Assembly: GCF_019492055.1 (NCBI RefSeq)
Contig: NZ_JAICBX010000002.1
Span: forward strand, 1,302,001 to 1,366,000
From: Flavimaribacter sediminis
Lineage (GTDB): Bacteria > Pseudomonadota > Alphaproteobacteria > Rhizobiales > Rhizobiaceae
Length of the DNA: 64,000 bases
Reading direction: 5' to 3'
The notes beneath the pieces are model-generated. The model searched no databases and was not told the DNA's origin. It was given only the letters and a program-made list of their open reading frames with translations. Below are positions 56,057 through 63,618 of the stretch, piece by piece (positions within the stretch are counted from its first letter, which is position 1; each line of letters begins with the position of its first letter). Both the position numbers and the translations under genes were made by a program.

Positions 56057-56372
56057 TGACAACACCGGCGTCAGCGGCTGCGAAAGGCGCAAAGGCTTCG
56101 AGCTCGGAGCAATCTTTTTCCATGAACACCTTGCAATCATCACGATTCGGTGTCATTTACGCCACGTCGCACGCCGCGCGTAGATGACCGGACAACGGAT
56201 CAGCGGTAACAGATGCGACCCTGCAATTGTCCCCCAAGATCGTTGCCTGCACGCCGCGCCCGTCACGGGCGCCCCCGATTTGGCTGCCGATCTACGCTGG
56301 TTTCCTGAAAGAAAAGAAACAATAGCACCGCGTGAACCGGTCAATGACCGCGCGCGGGCAGGAAAGACTGTT
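56057..56372. other. Leader region of the DEAD-box helicase gene
   Basis: These 316 bp lie between the muramidase and the helicase. An in-frame extension to 56184 has no family resemblance and is taken as leader. Cold-inducible helicase genes often have long leaders, so this may be a regulatory UTR. I see no convincing stem-loop. Confidence 0.45.
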
Positions 56373-57839
56373 TTGACTACATTTAATGATCTCGGCCTCG
56401 CCGAGCCCGTCCTCAAGGCTGTGAAGTCCGAAGGATACGATACACCCACACCTATCCAGGCGCAGGCGATCCCCATCATGATAGCCGGTCGTGACGTTCT
56501 GGGAATCGCCCAGACCGGCACCGGCAAGACGGCGGCGTTTGTGCTGCCGCAGCTCGATCGGCTGGCGCGCAACCGCAGAAAGCCGCGCCCGAAAACCGCC
56601 GCGGTTCTGATTCTTGCGCCGACCCGTGAACTGGCCTCCCAGATCGCCGATTCGATCCGGACCTACGGCCGCGCGCTCAAGCCATCGATCGCCATCGTGA
56701 TCGGCGGCGCCAAACCCGGACCGCAAATCCGCACGCTGGCCAACGGCGTCGACTTCATCGTCGCAACGCCTGGCCGCCTGCTCGACCACCTGGAATCAGG
56801 CGCCGTCACTCTTCAGGACACTGGATCAGTCGTTCTTGACGAGGCCGACCAGATGCTGGACCTCGGATTCATGCCGACGATCCGCAAGATCCTCGGACGC
56901 GTTCCCTCGCAACGTCAGACACTTTTGTTCTCGGCCACGATGCCGAAACAAATCCGCAGCCTCGCCAATGATTTCCTGTCGGATCCGGCGGAAGTATCTG
57001 TGGCGCCGGTCTCAAAGCCGATCACGCGCATCGACCAGAAGGTGGTGTTCCTCGACGGAAGGGCGAAACCCCGCACGCTCTCGACGATGCTCAAGGACGC
57101 CGCTGTCGAACGCGCGGTTGTCTTTACCCGCACGAAGCACGGCGCAGACCGGCTCTGCAAGCAGCTTGACCGCGACGGCGTCCACGCCCAGCCGATCCAT
57201 GGCAATCGCAGCCAGGGACAGCGCGAGCGGACGCTTTCGGCTTTTCGCAACGGCAAGCTTTCGACCCTGGTCGCAACCGATATCGCTGCAAGAGGCATCG
57301 ACATCGACGATGTGACGCATGTCTTCAACTACGACCTTCCGAATGTGCCGGAAGTCTATGTGCATCGTATCGGGCGCACCGCTCGCGCAGGCAAGACAGG
57401 TCACGCCGTGGCGTTCTGTACGACGGCCGAGCGCTCGCTGCTGCGCGATATCGAGCGGCTGACGAATATCCGCATTCCGGTAATGGACGGGGCGGTCAAC
57501 GACAACACGCCGGAGATCGCTGACGACCGCCCAAGCGAAAAGCCGCATGGCGAACCAAACCGGGAGGCTGATGGCGCGGGACGCGCGAAGAAACGGAAGC
57601 CGCGTCACCGCAACAGGAACAAGGCGCGCGCCGAAGGCGACAAGCCGGTCGCGTTCGGCGAGCCGTCCGAACAAAACCGTCGTCGTCGCAAACGCGGCAA
57701 GCCGTCGGCGGAAAATCGTCCGCAGGAGGCCGCCCGCCCGCATGGTGGAAAGAAGAAGCACCGGAAGGGCAATCGTCCAGGCGCCGGCGGGCAGGAATCC
57801 GCAGGCCTTAACCGGATGCTTGAGAGGGCCAGCCTCTGA
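56373..57839 (+). CDS. DEAD-box RNA helicase, RhlE-type
   Basis: This 488-aa helicase has Q-motif GYDTPTPIQAQAIPIMIAGR, motif I GIAQTGTGKTAAFVLPQLD, motif Ia APTRELASQI, DEAD box in VVLDEADQMLDLGFM, SAT in LLFSATMPKQIRSL, and motifs V-VI in LVATDIAARGIDIDDVTH and YVHRIGRTARAGKTGHAVAF. The C-terminal ~100 residues are strongly basic (RRRKRGK, KKKHRKGN) and probably bind RNA. I chose TTG 56373 with AGGAAAG upstream; the upstream ATG would add a non-conserved extension. Likely role is ribosome assembly or mRNA turnover, possibly cold-induced. A strong terminator follows. Confidence 0.93.
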   Translation: MTTFNDLGLAEPVLKAVKSEGYDTPTPIQAQAIPIMIAGRDVLGIAQTGTGKTAAFVLPQLDRLARNRRKPRPKTAAVLILAPTRELASQIADSIRTYGRALKPSIAIVIGGAKPGPQIRTLANGVDFIVATPGRLLDHLESGAVTLQDTGSVVLDEADQMLDLGFMPTIRKILGRVPSQRQTLLFSATMPKQIRSLANDFLSDPAEVSVAPVSKPITRIDQKVVFLDGRAKPRTLSTMLKDAAVERAVVFTRTKHGADRLCKQLDRDGVHAQPIHGNRSQGQRERTLSAFRNGKLSTLVATDIAARGIDIDDVTHVFNYDLPNVPEVYVHRIGRTARAGKTGHAVAFCTTAERSLLRDIERLTNIRIPVMDGAVNDNTPEIADDRPSEKPHGEPNREADGAGRAKKRKPRHRNRNKARAEGDKPVAFGEPSEQNRRRRKRGKPSAENRPQEAARPHGGKKKHRKGNRPGAGGQESAGLNRMLERASL

Positions 57840-57871
57840 CGGGCAAGCGCGTAACACCATCATGATACAGG

Positions 57872-57912
57872 AGGGCCGCCGGATACTGTTTCGGCGGCCC
57901 TTTCCGGTTTTA
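57872..57912 (+). terminator. Terminator after the RNA helicase gene
   Basis: AGGGCCGCCG and CGGCGGCCCT form a perfect 10-bp stem around a 10-nt loop, followed by TTTCCGGTTTT, 33 bp after the stop codon. Confidence 0.85.
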
Positions 57913-58002
57913 AGCGATCACTTTCAGTTCATTTCTACTGCCAATTTGTCTAAGCTGCCGTAGATTGTCTTCCGTGTATCAAGAAGAACGAGGAATGAAC
58001 GT

Positions 58003-58281
58003 ATGAAACGCCTCATCTATGTTGTGCTGGCGCCGTTGTTGTTTTCCGCCTGCCAGACCGTGCCGACCTATGGCAATGTCAGCGACATCACCAATCTGAA
58101 CGGCGTCGCACAGGCGCCCGCGTTTGCAGCCTTGCGAGACCGGGGTTATCAACGGGTTATCAATTTCGGGCAAACATCCGTCTGGTGGAACAGCACTACC
58201 AGCACATGCGCTCAGATCACCGTGACCGGCGGAGGCGTTTCCGACGTCCAGTCCGTGCCCGCAAGCGATTGCAGTCGATAG
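58003..58281 (+). CDS. Small lipoprotein of unknown function
   Basis: The 92-aa protein has a lipobox (LLFSAC, Cys at residue 17) after a short hydrophobic leader, so it is an outer- or inner-membrane lipoprotein. The mature part is short with no recognised motif; two further Cys near the C-terminus (TCAQ, ASDC) could form a disulfide. A GAGGAATGA ribosome binding site precedes ATG 58003. It is flanked by the helicase terminator and by a possible hairpin at 58288-58329. Confidence 0.82.
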   Translation: MKRLIYVVLAPLLFSACQTVPTYGNVSDITNLNGVAQAPAFAALRDRGYQRVINFGQTSVWWNSTTSTCAQITVTGGGVSDVQSVPASDCSR

Positions 58282-58287
58282 AATTCA

Positions 58288-58329
58288 CGAAACGCCGCGC
58301 CTGACTGGATCTGGGCGCGCGTCGTTTCG
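58288..58329 (+). terminator. Possible hairpin after the lipoprotein gene
   Basis: CGAAACG pairs perfectly with CGTTTCG, with a partly paired GC-rich interior, but no T tract follows. It may be a weak terminator or a processing stem. Confidence 0.35.
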
Positions 58330-58385
58330 GACTTGAATAGCCTTGCTGCTGGTCCATCTAAGGTTCCCTGTACGCAGGGAGCTTT

Positions 58386-59594
58386 ATGATGACGTCCAAT
58401 AGATTTTTTATCGCCGGTTTGGCGATCGTTTTCGCCGCGGCGCTATCTCCTTCGGCGGTTCTGGCTCAGGATTTCAACGCAACGCCGCCTAATGCTTCCT
58501 GGCAGGAGCCGGCGTTTACCGGCCAGACCCGTGCTCCGGTCATTGACGAGACAATTGAACTGAAACAGGAGACCATCGTCGATGGTCTGCGCAATCCCTG
58601 GGGCGTGGACGAATTGCCAGGCGGCGGCTGGATCATTACCGAACGGCAGGGAGCCATGCGTCTGGCGGATCCGGAAGGCGCTCTGTCGCGACCGATCGAT
58701 GGCCTGCCGGAAGTCGATGCTCGGGGACAGGGCGGGTTGCTCGACGTTGTCGTACGGGATGATTTCCAGTCGACGCGGCGCGTCTGGTGGAGTTACGCCG
58801 AACCAAGAGGCGGCGGCGCCAACGCCACAGCTGTAGCGACAGGCGTCCTGTCGCCTTCCGGCGAAGCCATGACAGAGGTTAAGGTCATCTTCCGCCAGGA
58901 ACCGGCCTGGGTTTCGACAAAACATTACGGGTCGCGGCTTGTTTTCGACCGGGAGGGCGCCCTCTTCGTAACGACAGGAGAGCGATCCGATCCTGAACCG
59001 CGTCAACTGGCGCAGGATGTCGGAACAACGCTTGGCAAGGTCGTGCGGATCAATCCGGAGGGCGGCCCGGCCGCAGGCAATCCGGAAATTCCGGGCGGCT
59101 TGCCGGAGATCTGGTCCTACGGGCATCGAAACCTGCAATCGGCGGCGATAGCGCCGGACGGCGCATTGTGGACGGTGGAGCACGGGCCGCGCGGCGGCGA
59201 CGAACTCAACCGGCCGGAACCGGGTCTGAACTATGGCTGGCCGGTGATTACCTATGGCGAAAACTACAGCGGCGCACGGGTCGGCGAGGGACTGACACAG
59301 ATGGAAGGCATGCAGCAGCCGGTCTACTACTGGGATCCGGTCATAGCGCCGAGCGGCATGGCCTTTTACGAAGGCGCGATGTTTCCCGACTGGCGGGGCA
59401 GCGTGCTGATCGGCGGATTGCGCGGACAGGCCCTGGTCCGGCTGGTCATCGAGGATGGGAAGGTCAGGGGCGAAGCCCGGTATCTACAGGGCGAGGCGCG
59501 CATTCGCGACGTCGACGTTGCGCAGGACGGCGCTGTCATGATCCTGACAGACGGAAGCTCCGGCGCGCTCATCCGCCTCGAGCCGGACGCCTGA
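58386..59594 (+). CDS. PQQ-dependent sugar dehydrogenase (Asd/YliI-like)
   Basis: This 402-aa protein has a signal peptide (FFIAGLAIVFAAALSPSAVLA) and the beta-propeller of soluble PQQ glucose/sorbosone dehydrogenases (GSDH family): GLRNPWGVDELPGGGWIITE, VTTGERSDPEPRQLAQDVGT, IWSYGHRNLQSAAI with the conserved His and GLNYGWPVITYGENY. The enzyme oxidises a sugar in the periplasm, delivering electrons to the respiratory chain. PQQ-synthesis genes are not nearby. The sugar is unknown. Confidence 0.92.
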   Translation: MMTSNRFFIAGLAIVFAAALSPSAVLAQDFNATPPNASWQEPAFTGQTRAPVIDETIELKQETIVDGLRNPWGVDELPGGGWIITERQGAMRLADPEGALSRPIDGLPEVDARGQGGLLDVVVRDDFQSTRRVWWSYAEPRGGGANATAVATGVLSPSGEAMTEVKVIFRQEPAWVSTKHYGSRLVFDREGALFVTTGERSDPEPRQLAQDVGTTLGKVVRINPEGGPAAGNPEIPGGLPEIWSYGHRNLQSAAIAPDGALWTVEHGPRGGDELNRPEPGLNYGWPVITYGENYSGARVGEGLTQMEGMQQPVYYWDPVIAPSGMAFYEGAMFPDWRGSVLIGGLRGQALVRLVIEDGKVRGEARYLQGEARIRDVDVAQDGAVMILTDGSSGALIRLEPDA

Positions 59595-59648
59595 CGAAAG
59601 AACGGCGCAGCCTTGAAAGGCCCGGCGGCGCTCATCATATAGGGTTTC

Positions 59649-59693
59649 GGAAGGACGACCTTCCAGTCTCCATCAAATCAAACGGGACGACCC
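59649..59693 (+). ncRNA. Guanidine-II (mini-ykkC) riboswitch
   Basis: Two consecutive hairpins each carry an ACGA loop: GGAAGG-ACGA-CCTTCC (59649-59664, perfect 6-bp stem) and GGG-ACGA-CCC (59684-59693), joined by a 19-nt linker. This matches the mini-ykkC layout of two stem-loops with ACGR loops that bind guanidinium. The second hairpin ends 15 bp before the ATG of a Gdx/SugE exporter, so ligand binding could control exposure of the ribosome binding site. Family and gene both fit guanidine response. Confidence 0.9.
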
Positions 59694-59708
59694 TGCATGG
59701 TGATAGTC

Positions 59709-60023
59709 ATGTCCTGGGTTTTTCTGCTTTTCGCCGGCCTGTTCGAAGTCGTCTGGGCTTTGTCGATGAAACAGTCGGAGGGGTTTACGCGTCTTGCCCC
59801 GTCGTTCGTTACGCTCTGTGCGATGATTGTGTCGTTTTCACTGCTCGCGCTGGCCATGCGCAGCCTTCCTCTCGGAACTGCATACATGATCTGGACCGGT
59901 ATCGGCGCAGTCGGCGCGCTTGTTGTCGGCGCGATGTTCCTGGGTGAGGCCCTCACGCCGCTGCGCGTCTCGGCCGCGCTGCTGATCGTCGCAGGCATCG
60001 CGGTCATGAAGCTGAGCCACTGA
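59709..60023 (+). CDS. gdx: Guanidinium exporter Gdx (SMR family, SugE-type)
   Basis: This 104-aa four-helix protein belongs to the small multidrug resistance family, SugE/Gdx branch. Marks are LFAGLFEVVWALSMKQSEGF (with the essential Glu) and GTAYMIWTGIGAVGALVVGA. Gdx-type proteins export guanidinium by proton exchange in the inner membrane. I chose ATG 59709 over an in-frame GTG/ATG slightly upstream because it follows the riboswitch directly and begins the first helix. Expression is likely induced by guanidinium through the upstream riboswitch. It converges on arsH. Confidence 0.93.
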   Translation: MSWVFLLFAGLFEVVWALSMKQSEGFTRLAPSFVTLCAMIVSFSLLALAMRSLPLGTAYMIWTGIGAVGALVVGAMFLGEALTPLRVSAALLIVAGIAVMKLSH

Positions 60024-60036
60024 AACGTAACTCGAA

Positions 60037-60759
60037 TCAGGAGCGCTGGTTGACCCGTTTTGACAGCTGTGCCGCGTCTTCCACACGCTCCGAGTATCGA
60101 TCAACCAGATAATCCGAGCGCCCGCGCACCATCCAGGTGAATTTCACCAGTTCCTCGACCACGTCGACGATCCGGTTGTAATAGGCCGACGGCTTCATCC
60201 GGTCGTTTTCGTCGAACTCCAGGAACGCCTTTGCGACGGACGACTGGTTGGGGATGGTCACCATCCGCATCCAGCGCCCCAGCACGCGCATCTGATTGAT
60301 CGCGTTGAAGCTCTGTGATCCGCCGCTGACCTGCATGACAGCGAGCGTCTTTCCCTGTGTCGGGCGCACGGCTCCCAGTGAAAGCGGTATCCAGTCGATC
60401 TGGGCCTTCATGATTCCGGTCATCGCGCCATGACGTTCGGGCGACACCCAGATCATGCCTTCGGACCAGCTGGCCAGGTCGCGCAGCTCGCGCACCTTTG
60501 GATGATCGGGCTCCTCTGCATCAGGCAGCGGCAGGTCGCGCGGATCAAAGATGCGCGTTTCGCAGCCGTGCCATTTCAGAAGGCGTTCCGCTTCCAGCGC
60601 GACCAGTTTGGAGAAGGAGCGTTTTCTGAGCGAGCCGTACAACAAAAGTATGCGCGGTGGATGCCCCGGGTCGTCGTCGCTTTTCAGATATTCGGTTATA
60701 ACCGGCCGCATCCGGCTGAAATCGACATTTGGCAGATCCTGTTCGATAGGATTATTCAC
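60037..60759 (-). CDS. arsH: ArsH, NADPH-dependent FMN oxidoreductase
   Basis: This 240-aa flavodoxin-like protein matches ArsH: the FMN-loop [38 protein letters not shown] and [20 protein letters not shown]. ArsH oxidises trivalent organoarsenicals and confers resistance. I chose GTG 60759 (NNPIEQD...) with an AAGGTTGA ribosome binding site; the open frame continues far upstream into aqpS and arsC out of family. It is the last gene of the arsR-arsC-aqpS-arsH operon. Confidence 0.93.
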   Translation of the reverse strand: MNNPIEQDLPNVDFSRMRPVITEYLKSDDDPGHPPRILLLYGSLRKRSFSKLVALEAERLLKWHGCETRIFDPRDLPLPDAEEPDHPKVRELRDLASWSEGMIWVSPERHGAMTGIMKAQIDWIPLSLGAVRPTQGKTLAVMQVSGGSQSFNAINQMRVLGRWMRMVTIPNQSSVAKAFLEFDENDRMKPSAYYNRIVDVVEELVKFTWMVRGRSDYLVDRYSERVEDAAQLSKRVNQRS

Positions 60760-60782
60760 ACACTCAACCTTATTCTTGTACG

Positions 60783-61472
60783 CTACGCCTTTTTGCCAAC
60801 ATCTATATCGCCGTCCTCGCCGAGTTGCCAATTGCAATAGGCCCAGGCAAAAACAGCGCCCGCGCATTGCGCCACGATAAAGGGCAGGACGTCCTGTGGA
60901 CGAATTCCGGCGAAGGTGTCGGAAAAACCACGCGCGATCGTGACCGCAGGATTGGCGAAGGATGTCGAGGCGGTAAACCAGTAGGCGGCGGTGATATAAA
61001 GGCCGACGCCCATGGCGACCGCGTTTTCGCGCATTCTGATGGTCAGCAATATCGTCATGAGCAGGCCGAAAGTCGCGACGCCCTCGGCAAACCATTGCGA
61101 CCCGCCGGTTCGCTCCTTCAGCGAGAACTGGATGAGCTCTTCTGCGAACATAAGATGCGCAACCCACACGCCAACCAGACCGCCGATGATCTGCGCGGCC
61201 ACATAGGCGGCGAAGAGTTGCGCCGGCAATTGTCTCTTCAGGAAAAAGACAAGGCTGACCGCCGGATTGAAATGGGCGCCCGAAATCGGCCCGAACATCG
61301 TAATGAGTATGACGAGAATGGCGCCGGTCGGAATAGTGTTTCCAAGCAGGGCGATCGCGACATTCCCATCGGCCAGCCGCTCCGCCATGATGCCGGAGCC
61401 GACCACGGTCGCCAAAAGGAACGCAGTGCCGGTAAACTCTGCGCCAAGCCGTTTTGGAACAGACCAGGTCAC
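60783..61472 (-). CDS. aqpS: Arsenite-type aquaglyceroporin AqpS
   Basis: This 229-aa MIP-family channel has six membrane helices and two NPA boxes ([11 protein letters not shown] and [11 protein letters not shown]). In Sinorhizobium AqpS exports arsenite formed inside the cell by ArsC, replacing an ArsB or ACR3 pump, and this locus has no such pump. I chose GTG 61472, which overlaps the arsC stop in a GTGA, and the sequence [15 protein letters not shown] as N-terminus. Operon position between arsC and arsH supports the role. Confidence 0.92.
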   Translation of the reverse strand: MTWSVPKRLGAEFTGTAFLLATVVGSGIMAERLADGNVAIALLGNTIPTGAILVILITMFGPISGAHFNPAVSLVFFLKRQLPAQLFAAYVAAQIIGGLVGVWVAHLMFAEELIQFSLKERTGGSQWFAEGVATFGLLMTILLTIRMRENAVAMGVGLYITAAYWFTASTSFANPAVTIARGFSDTFAGIRPQDVLPFIVAQCAGAVFAWAYCNWQLGEDGDIDVGKKA

Positions 61473-61972
61473 GATCCGGATTTGCCGATATCGGAAAGGC
61501 GCTTCTGGAGCGACAGCTTGTCCAGGCTGTGAATCGGCAGCGAGCAGAAAATCGTGATGCGCTGATTGAGCATGCGGTAGGTATCGGCAAAGGCGAGCGC
61601 GATTACCGTGTCTGAGCCTTCGACAGCAGCCGGATCGGGAACGCCCCAATGCGCCGTCATCGGCTGTCCCGGCCACACCGGACAACTTTCCTGAGCTGCG
61701 TTGTCGCAGACAGTGAAAACAAAATCCATCTCCGGCGCGCCGGGCTCGGCGAATTCAAGCCAGTCCTTGGAACGTGCAAAGGACGTGTCGTAATTGGCCT
61801 TTTTCAGGAGCGCGATCGCCTGCGGATGAACCTCGCCCTTCGGCTGCGAGCCTGCCGAATAGGCGCGGAACCTGCCGGCGCCCTCACGGTTCAATATGGC
61901 TTCCGCGAGGATTGAGCGCGCGGAGTTTCCGGTACACAGGAAAAGCACGTTGAAGATCTTGTTGTCGTCCAT
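61469..61972 (-). CDS. arsC: Arsenate reductase ArsC (LMW phosphatase family)
   Basis: This ~167-aa protein has the CX5R phosphatase loop [16 protein letters not shown] and the general-acid loop [11 protein letters not shown], as in thioredoxin/glutathione-coupled low-molecular-weight-phosphatase-type arsenate reductases. It reduces arsenate to arsenite, which AqpS then releases. I chose the second Met (61972) because GGAG lies 6 bp upstream; the first ATG at 61984 overlaps the arsR stop and is also possible. The stop overlaps the aqpS GTG. Confidence 0.93.
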   Translation of the reverse strand: MDDNKIFNVLFLCTGNSARSILAEAILNREGAGRFRAYSAGSQPKGEVHPQAIALLKKANYDTSFARSKDWLEFAEPGAPEMDFVFTVCDNAAQESCPVWPGQPMTAHWGVPDPAAVEGSDTVIALAFADTYRMLNQRITIFCSLPIHSLDKLSLQKRLSDIGKSGS

Positions 61973-61983
61973 CTTTTTCTCCA

Positions 61984-62316
61984 TCAGCAGTCGCAGACGA
62001 TTGCGTCGAGCACGGGCTCGCAGAGTTCAGGTTTTCCGCCGCAGCAATCTTCCATCAGAAATGCAAGAAGGCCGCGGATACCGTCGATATCGGCGAAGTA
62101 CCGGATCGAACGGCCCTCGCGCTCGTTGCGAACCAGTCCGGACCGCAGGAGAATATTGAGATTGGTCGACATGGTGTTCTGGCGCACGCCCAGCACATCG
62201 CCGATCTCGCCTGCATTCATTCCGGTCTGACCCGCCTTGATCAGAAGGCGCAGCACGTCCAGACGTGTTTCCTGGCTAAGCGCTGAAAATGCAAAAATCG
62301 CCTGAGTTGTATCCAT
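61984..62316 (-). CDS. arsR: ArsR family arsenic-responsive repressor
   Basis: This 110-aa winged-helix repressor has the DNA-binding block GEIGDVLGVRQNTMSTNLNI followed by LLRSGLVRNEREGRSIRY. The C-terminus is cysteine-rich (DCCGGKPELCEPVL, IVCDC), a likely metalloid-binding site. It represses the operon arsR-arsC-aqpS-arsH until arsenite or antimonite binds. The promoter overlaps its start so closely that the mRNA may be leaderless. The stop overlaps arsC's upstream ATG by 1 bp. Confidence 0.93.
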   Translation of the reverse strand: MDTTQAIFAFSALSQETRLDVLRLLIKAGQTGMNAGEIGDVLGVRQNTMSTNLNILLRSGLVRNEREGRSIRYFADIDGIRGLLAFLMEDCCGGKPELCEPVLDAIVCDC

Positions 62317-62318
62317 AC

Positions 62319-62351
62319 ATCAAGAATAATAGATATAACGGTCTGCGTCAA
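62319..62351 (-). promoter_or_regulatory. ars promoter and probable ArsR operator
   Basis: On the minus strand TTGACG (62346-62351), a 17-bp spacer and TATTCT (62323-62328) form a good sigma-70-type promoter. The expected start site falls at the arsR ATG, with no ribosome binding site, so the transcript may be leaderless. ATCAAGAATAATAGAT (62319-62334), an imperfect inverted repeat, covers the -10 and may be the ArsR operator. Confidence 0.65.
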
Positions 62352-62402
62352 CAACCATTTCGGGCTGTCTCGTTGATTTCTGGTTACAGCGTCGAACCGA
62401 CG

Positions 62403-63377
62403 TCAGTTTTCTGGTTCCGGTTTGGCTATCAATCGCCATCGGAAGGCGGCGACATCGACATGGGATCTCAGGCGTCGAAGCATCCTTCGAACGCTGTTGT
62501 CCCTGAAAAATCTGACGCGCCTGTCGGCAAGATCAACAACGACGGCCCACCGTCCAATGACGGCCGGTTCGCCGGTTGGGGGGGCCACGGAACGCGGCGT
62601 CCCGATAATGGCGATGTATTTCCCGCCGTCATTCAGGGTCAGAAAGGTGCGATACTGAACGAGCGGCGCCTTGCGCATATGATCGACAGCGCGATCAAAT
62701 GGCCAGTCTTGTCGAACCGAAAGTTCGATGTCTTTCGCCGCGATATAGGATCCGGATCCGGGTTCCTGTGGGACTGAAGCGCCAACCCCGCGCAGAAGCG
62801 CGTCAAGTTCGTTTTCAACAAGTTCTCCGCTGGCGCGCGCGAAGGCGAGCGACCAGGACAATCGTGTTCCGTAGTCGGAGAAAGGCAACCGTCTCTGGCC
62901 GACGATTTCGCCTTCGTCGATGCCCTCTGAAAGGCGGTGCAAGGTTATTCCGCCAAACTCATCCGCCTTCCCGTGCAGAACGAGAGATTCGATCGGGCCG
63001 GGGCCGCGATAATCGGGAAGCATCGCCGGGTGCAGGTTGAAAGCCCGGTCAGGAAAACGGTCGAGCAACTCCAGCGGAAAAATCACATGGCTGCCGGTGC
63101 AAAGAAGCGCGTCCGCGGGACTACACTGATCCAAAAGGGCGACCAGATCGCGCTTCTTTACGCCGCTGATGTTTCGAACGCGTATTCCGTGACGTTCGAT
63201 CACCGTACGAGCGTCATAGTCTGCAGGAAGAAGCAGCCGCTTGATGAAGCTCGGATGCCTTTCAAAGGATTTTGGCGCTGTCGTCCAGATCTCGGCTATC
63301 TCGTGGCCGCGCTTTATCAGGCCCGTTGTCGCACGAGCTGACATGTATCGGCCGTCGCCAACGATCAGGAACTTCAT
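62403..63377 (-). CDS. Formyltransferase-family protein (Fmt/PurN-like fold)
   Basis: This 324-aa protein is a formyltransferase-fold enzyme: MKFLIVGDGRYMSARATTGL at the start, the catalytic Asn-His in AFNLHPAMLPDYRGPGPIES, and the Asp in HRLSEGIDEGEIVGQ. That is the N-H-D triad of formyl-THF enzymes. It is shorter and different from Met-tRNA formyltransferase in the C-terminal part, and its acceptor is unknown; sugar-nucleotide amino groups are a common target of such homologues. I chose ATG 63377 over the open frame to 63446. It diverges from the curlin-like gene. Confidence 0.82.
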   Translation of the reverse strand: MKFLIVGDGRYMSARATTGLIKRGHEIAEIWTTAPKSFERHPSFIKRLLLPADYDARTVIERHGIRVRNISGVKKRDLVALLDQCSPADALLCTGSHVIFPLELLDRFPDRAFNLHPAMLPDYRGPGPIESLVLHGKADEFGGITLHRLSEGIDEGEIVGQRRLPFSDYGTRLSWSLAFARASGELVENELDALLRGVGASVPQEPGSGSYIAAKDIELSVRQDWPFDRAVDHMRKAPLVQYRTFLTLNDGGKYIAIIGTPRSVAPPTGEPAVIGRWAVVVDLADRRVRFFRDNSVRRMLRRLRSHVDVAAFRWRLIAKPEPEN

Positions 63378-63511
63378 GGAGCCCTTGTTACTGCCTCGCC
63401 GGTTTTCTGGAAAGACCCTGCGGACTTTTCGGATGGCCACGGGCATCGAAAGCCTCCCGCCGGCGCGTTTTCCTGGCGGTTCAGAGACGCTCCCGCTGGT
63501 CGTGTCCGGGT

Positions 63512-63546
63512 GAACGGCGCCTGAACGGGAGGTTCAGCGTGGGTTC
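63512..63546. promoter_or_regulatory. Mirrored array of four GAAC/GTTC half-sites
   Basis: GAAC at 63512 and 63523 (7-bp spacer), then GTTC at 63532 and 63543 (7-bp spacer), with a 5-bp centre: GAAC-N7-GAAC-N5-GTTC-N7-GTTC. The inner part CTGAAC-GGGAG-GTTCAG is a perfect inverted repeat. Each pair matches the LexA consensus and half-sites are 11 bp apart. It lies 73 bp before the curlin-like ATG, between divergent genes. Confidence 0.6.
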
Positions 63547-63573
63547 CGGAAGCGATTGCTAGAACCGTCATCG

Positions 63574-63610
63574 TTGACAACCAGCGGGGGATGCCCGCTC
63601 AATCAGGAGA
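63574..63610 (+). promoter_or_regulatory. Curlin-like gene leader: -35-like box, hairpin and ribosome binding site
   Basis: A perfect TTGACA (63574-63579) lies upstream, but no good -10 follows at 17 bp (weak GCTCAA). A small hairpin GCGGG/CCCGC (63584-63598) precedes the AGGAGA ribosome binding site (63605-63610). The transcription start is therefore unclear. Confidence 0.4.
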
Positions 63611-63618
63611 GTACCAAA

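Noticed and set aside
56184-56372. 63-aa N-terminal extension of the DEAD-box helicase
   Set aside because: Not conserved with the family; TTG 56373 has AGGAAAG and gives the normal N-terminus.
60760-61590. Long minus-strand open frame upstream of arsH running through aqpS and arsC
   Set aside because: It is a shadow frame; arsH-like sequence begins only at GTG 60759 with its own ribosome binding site.
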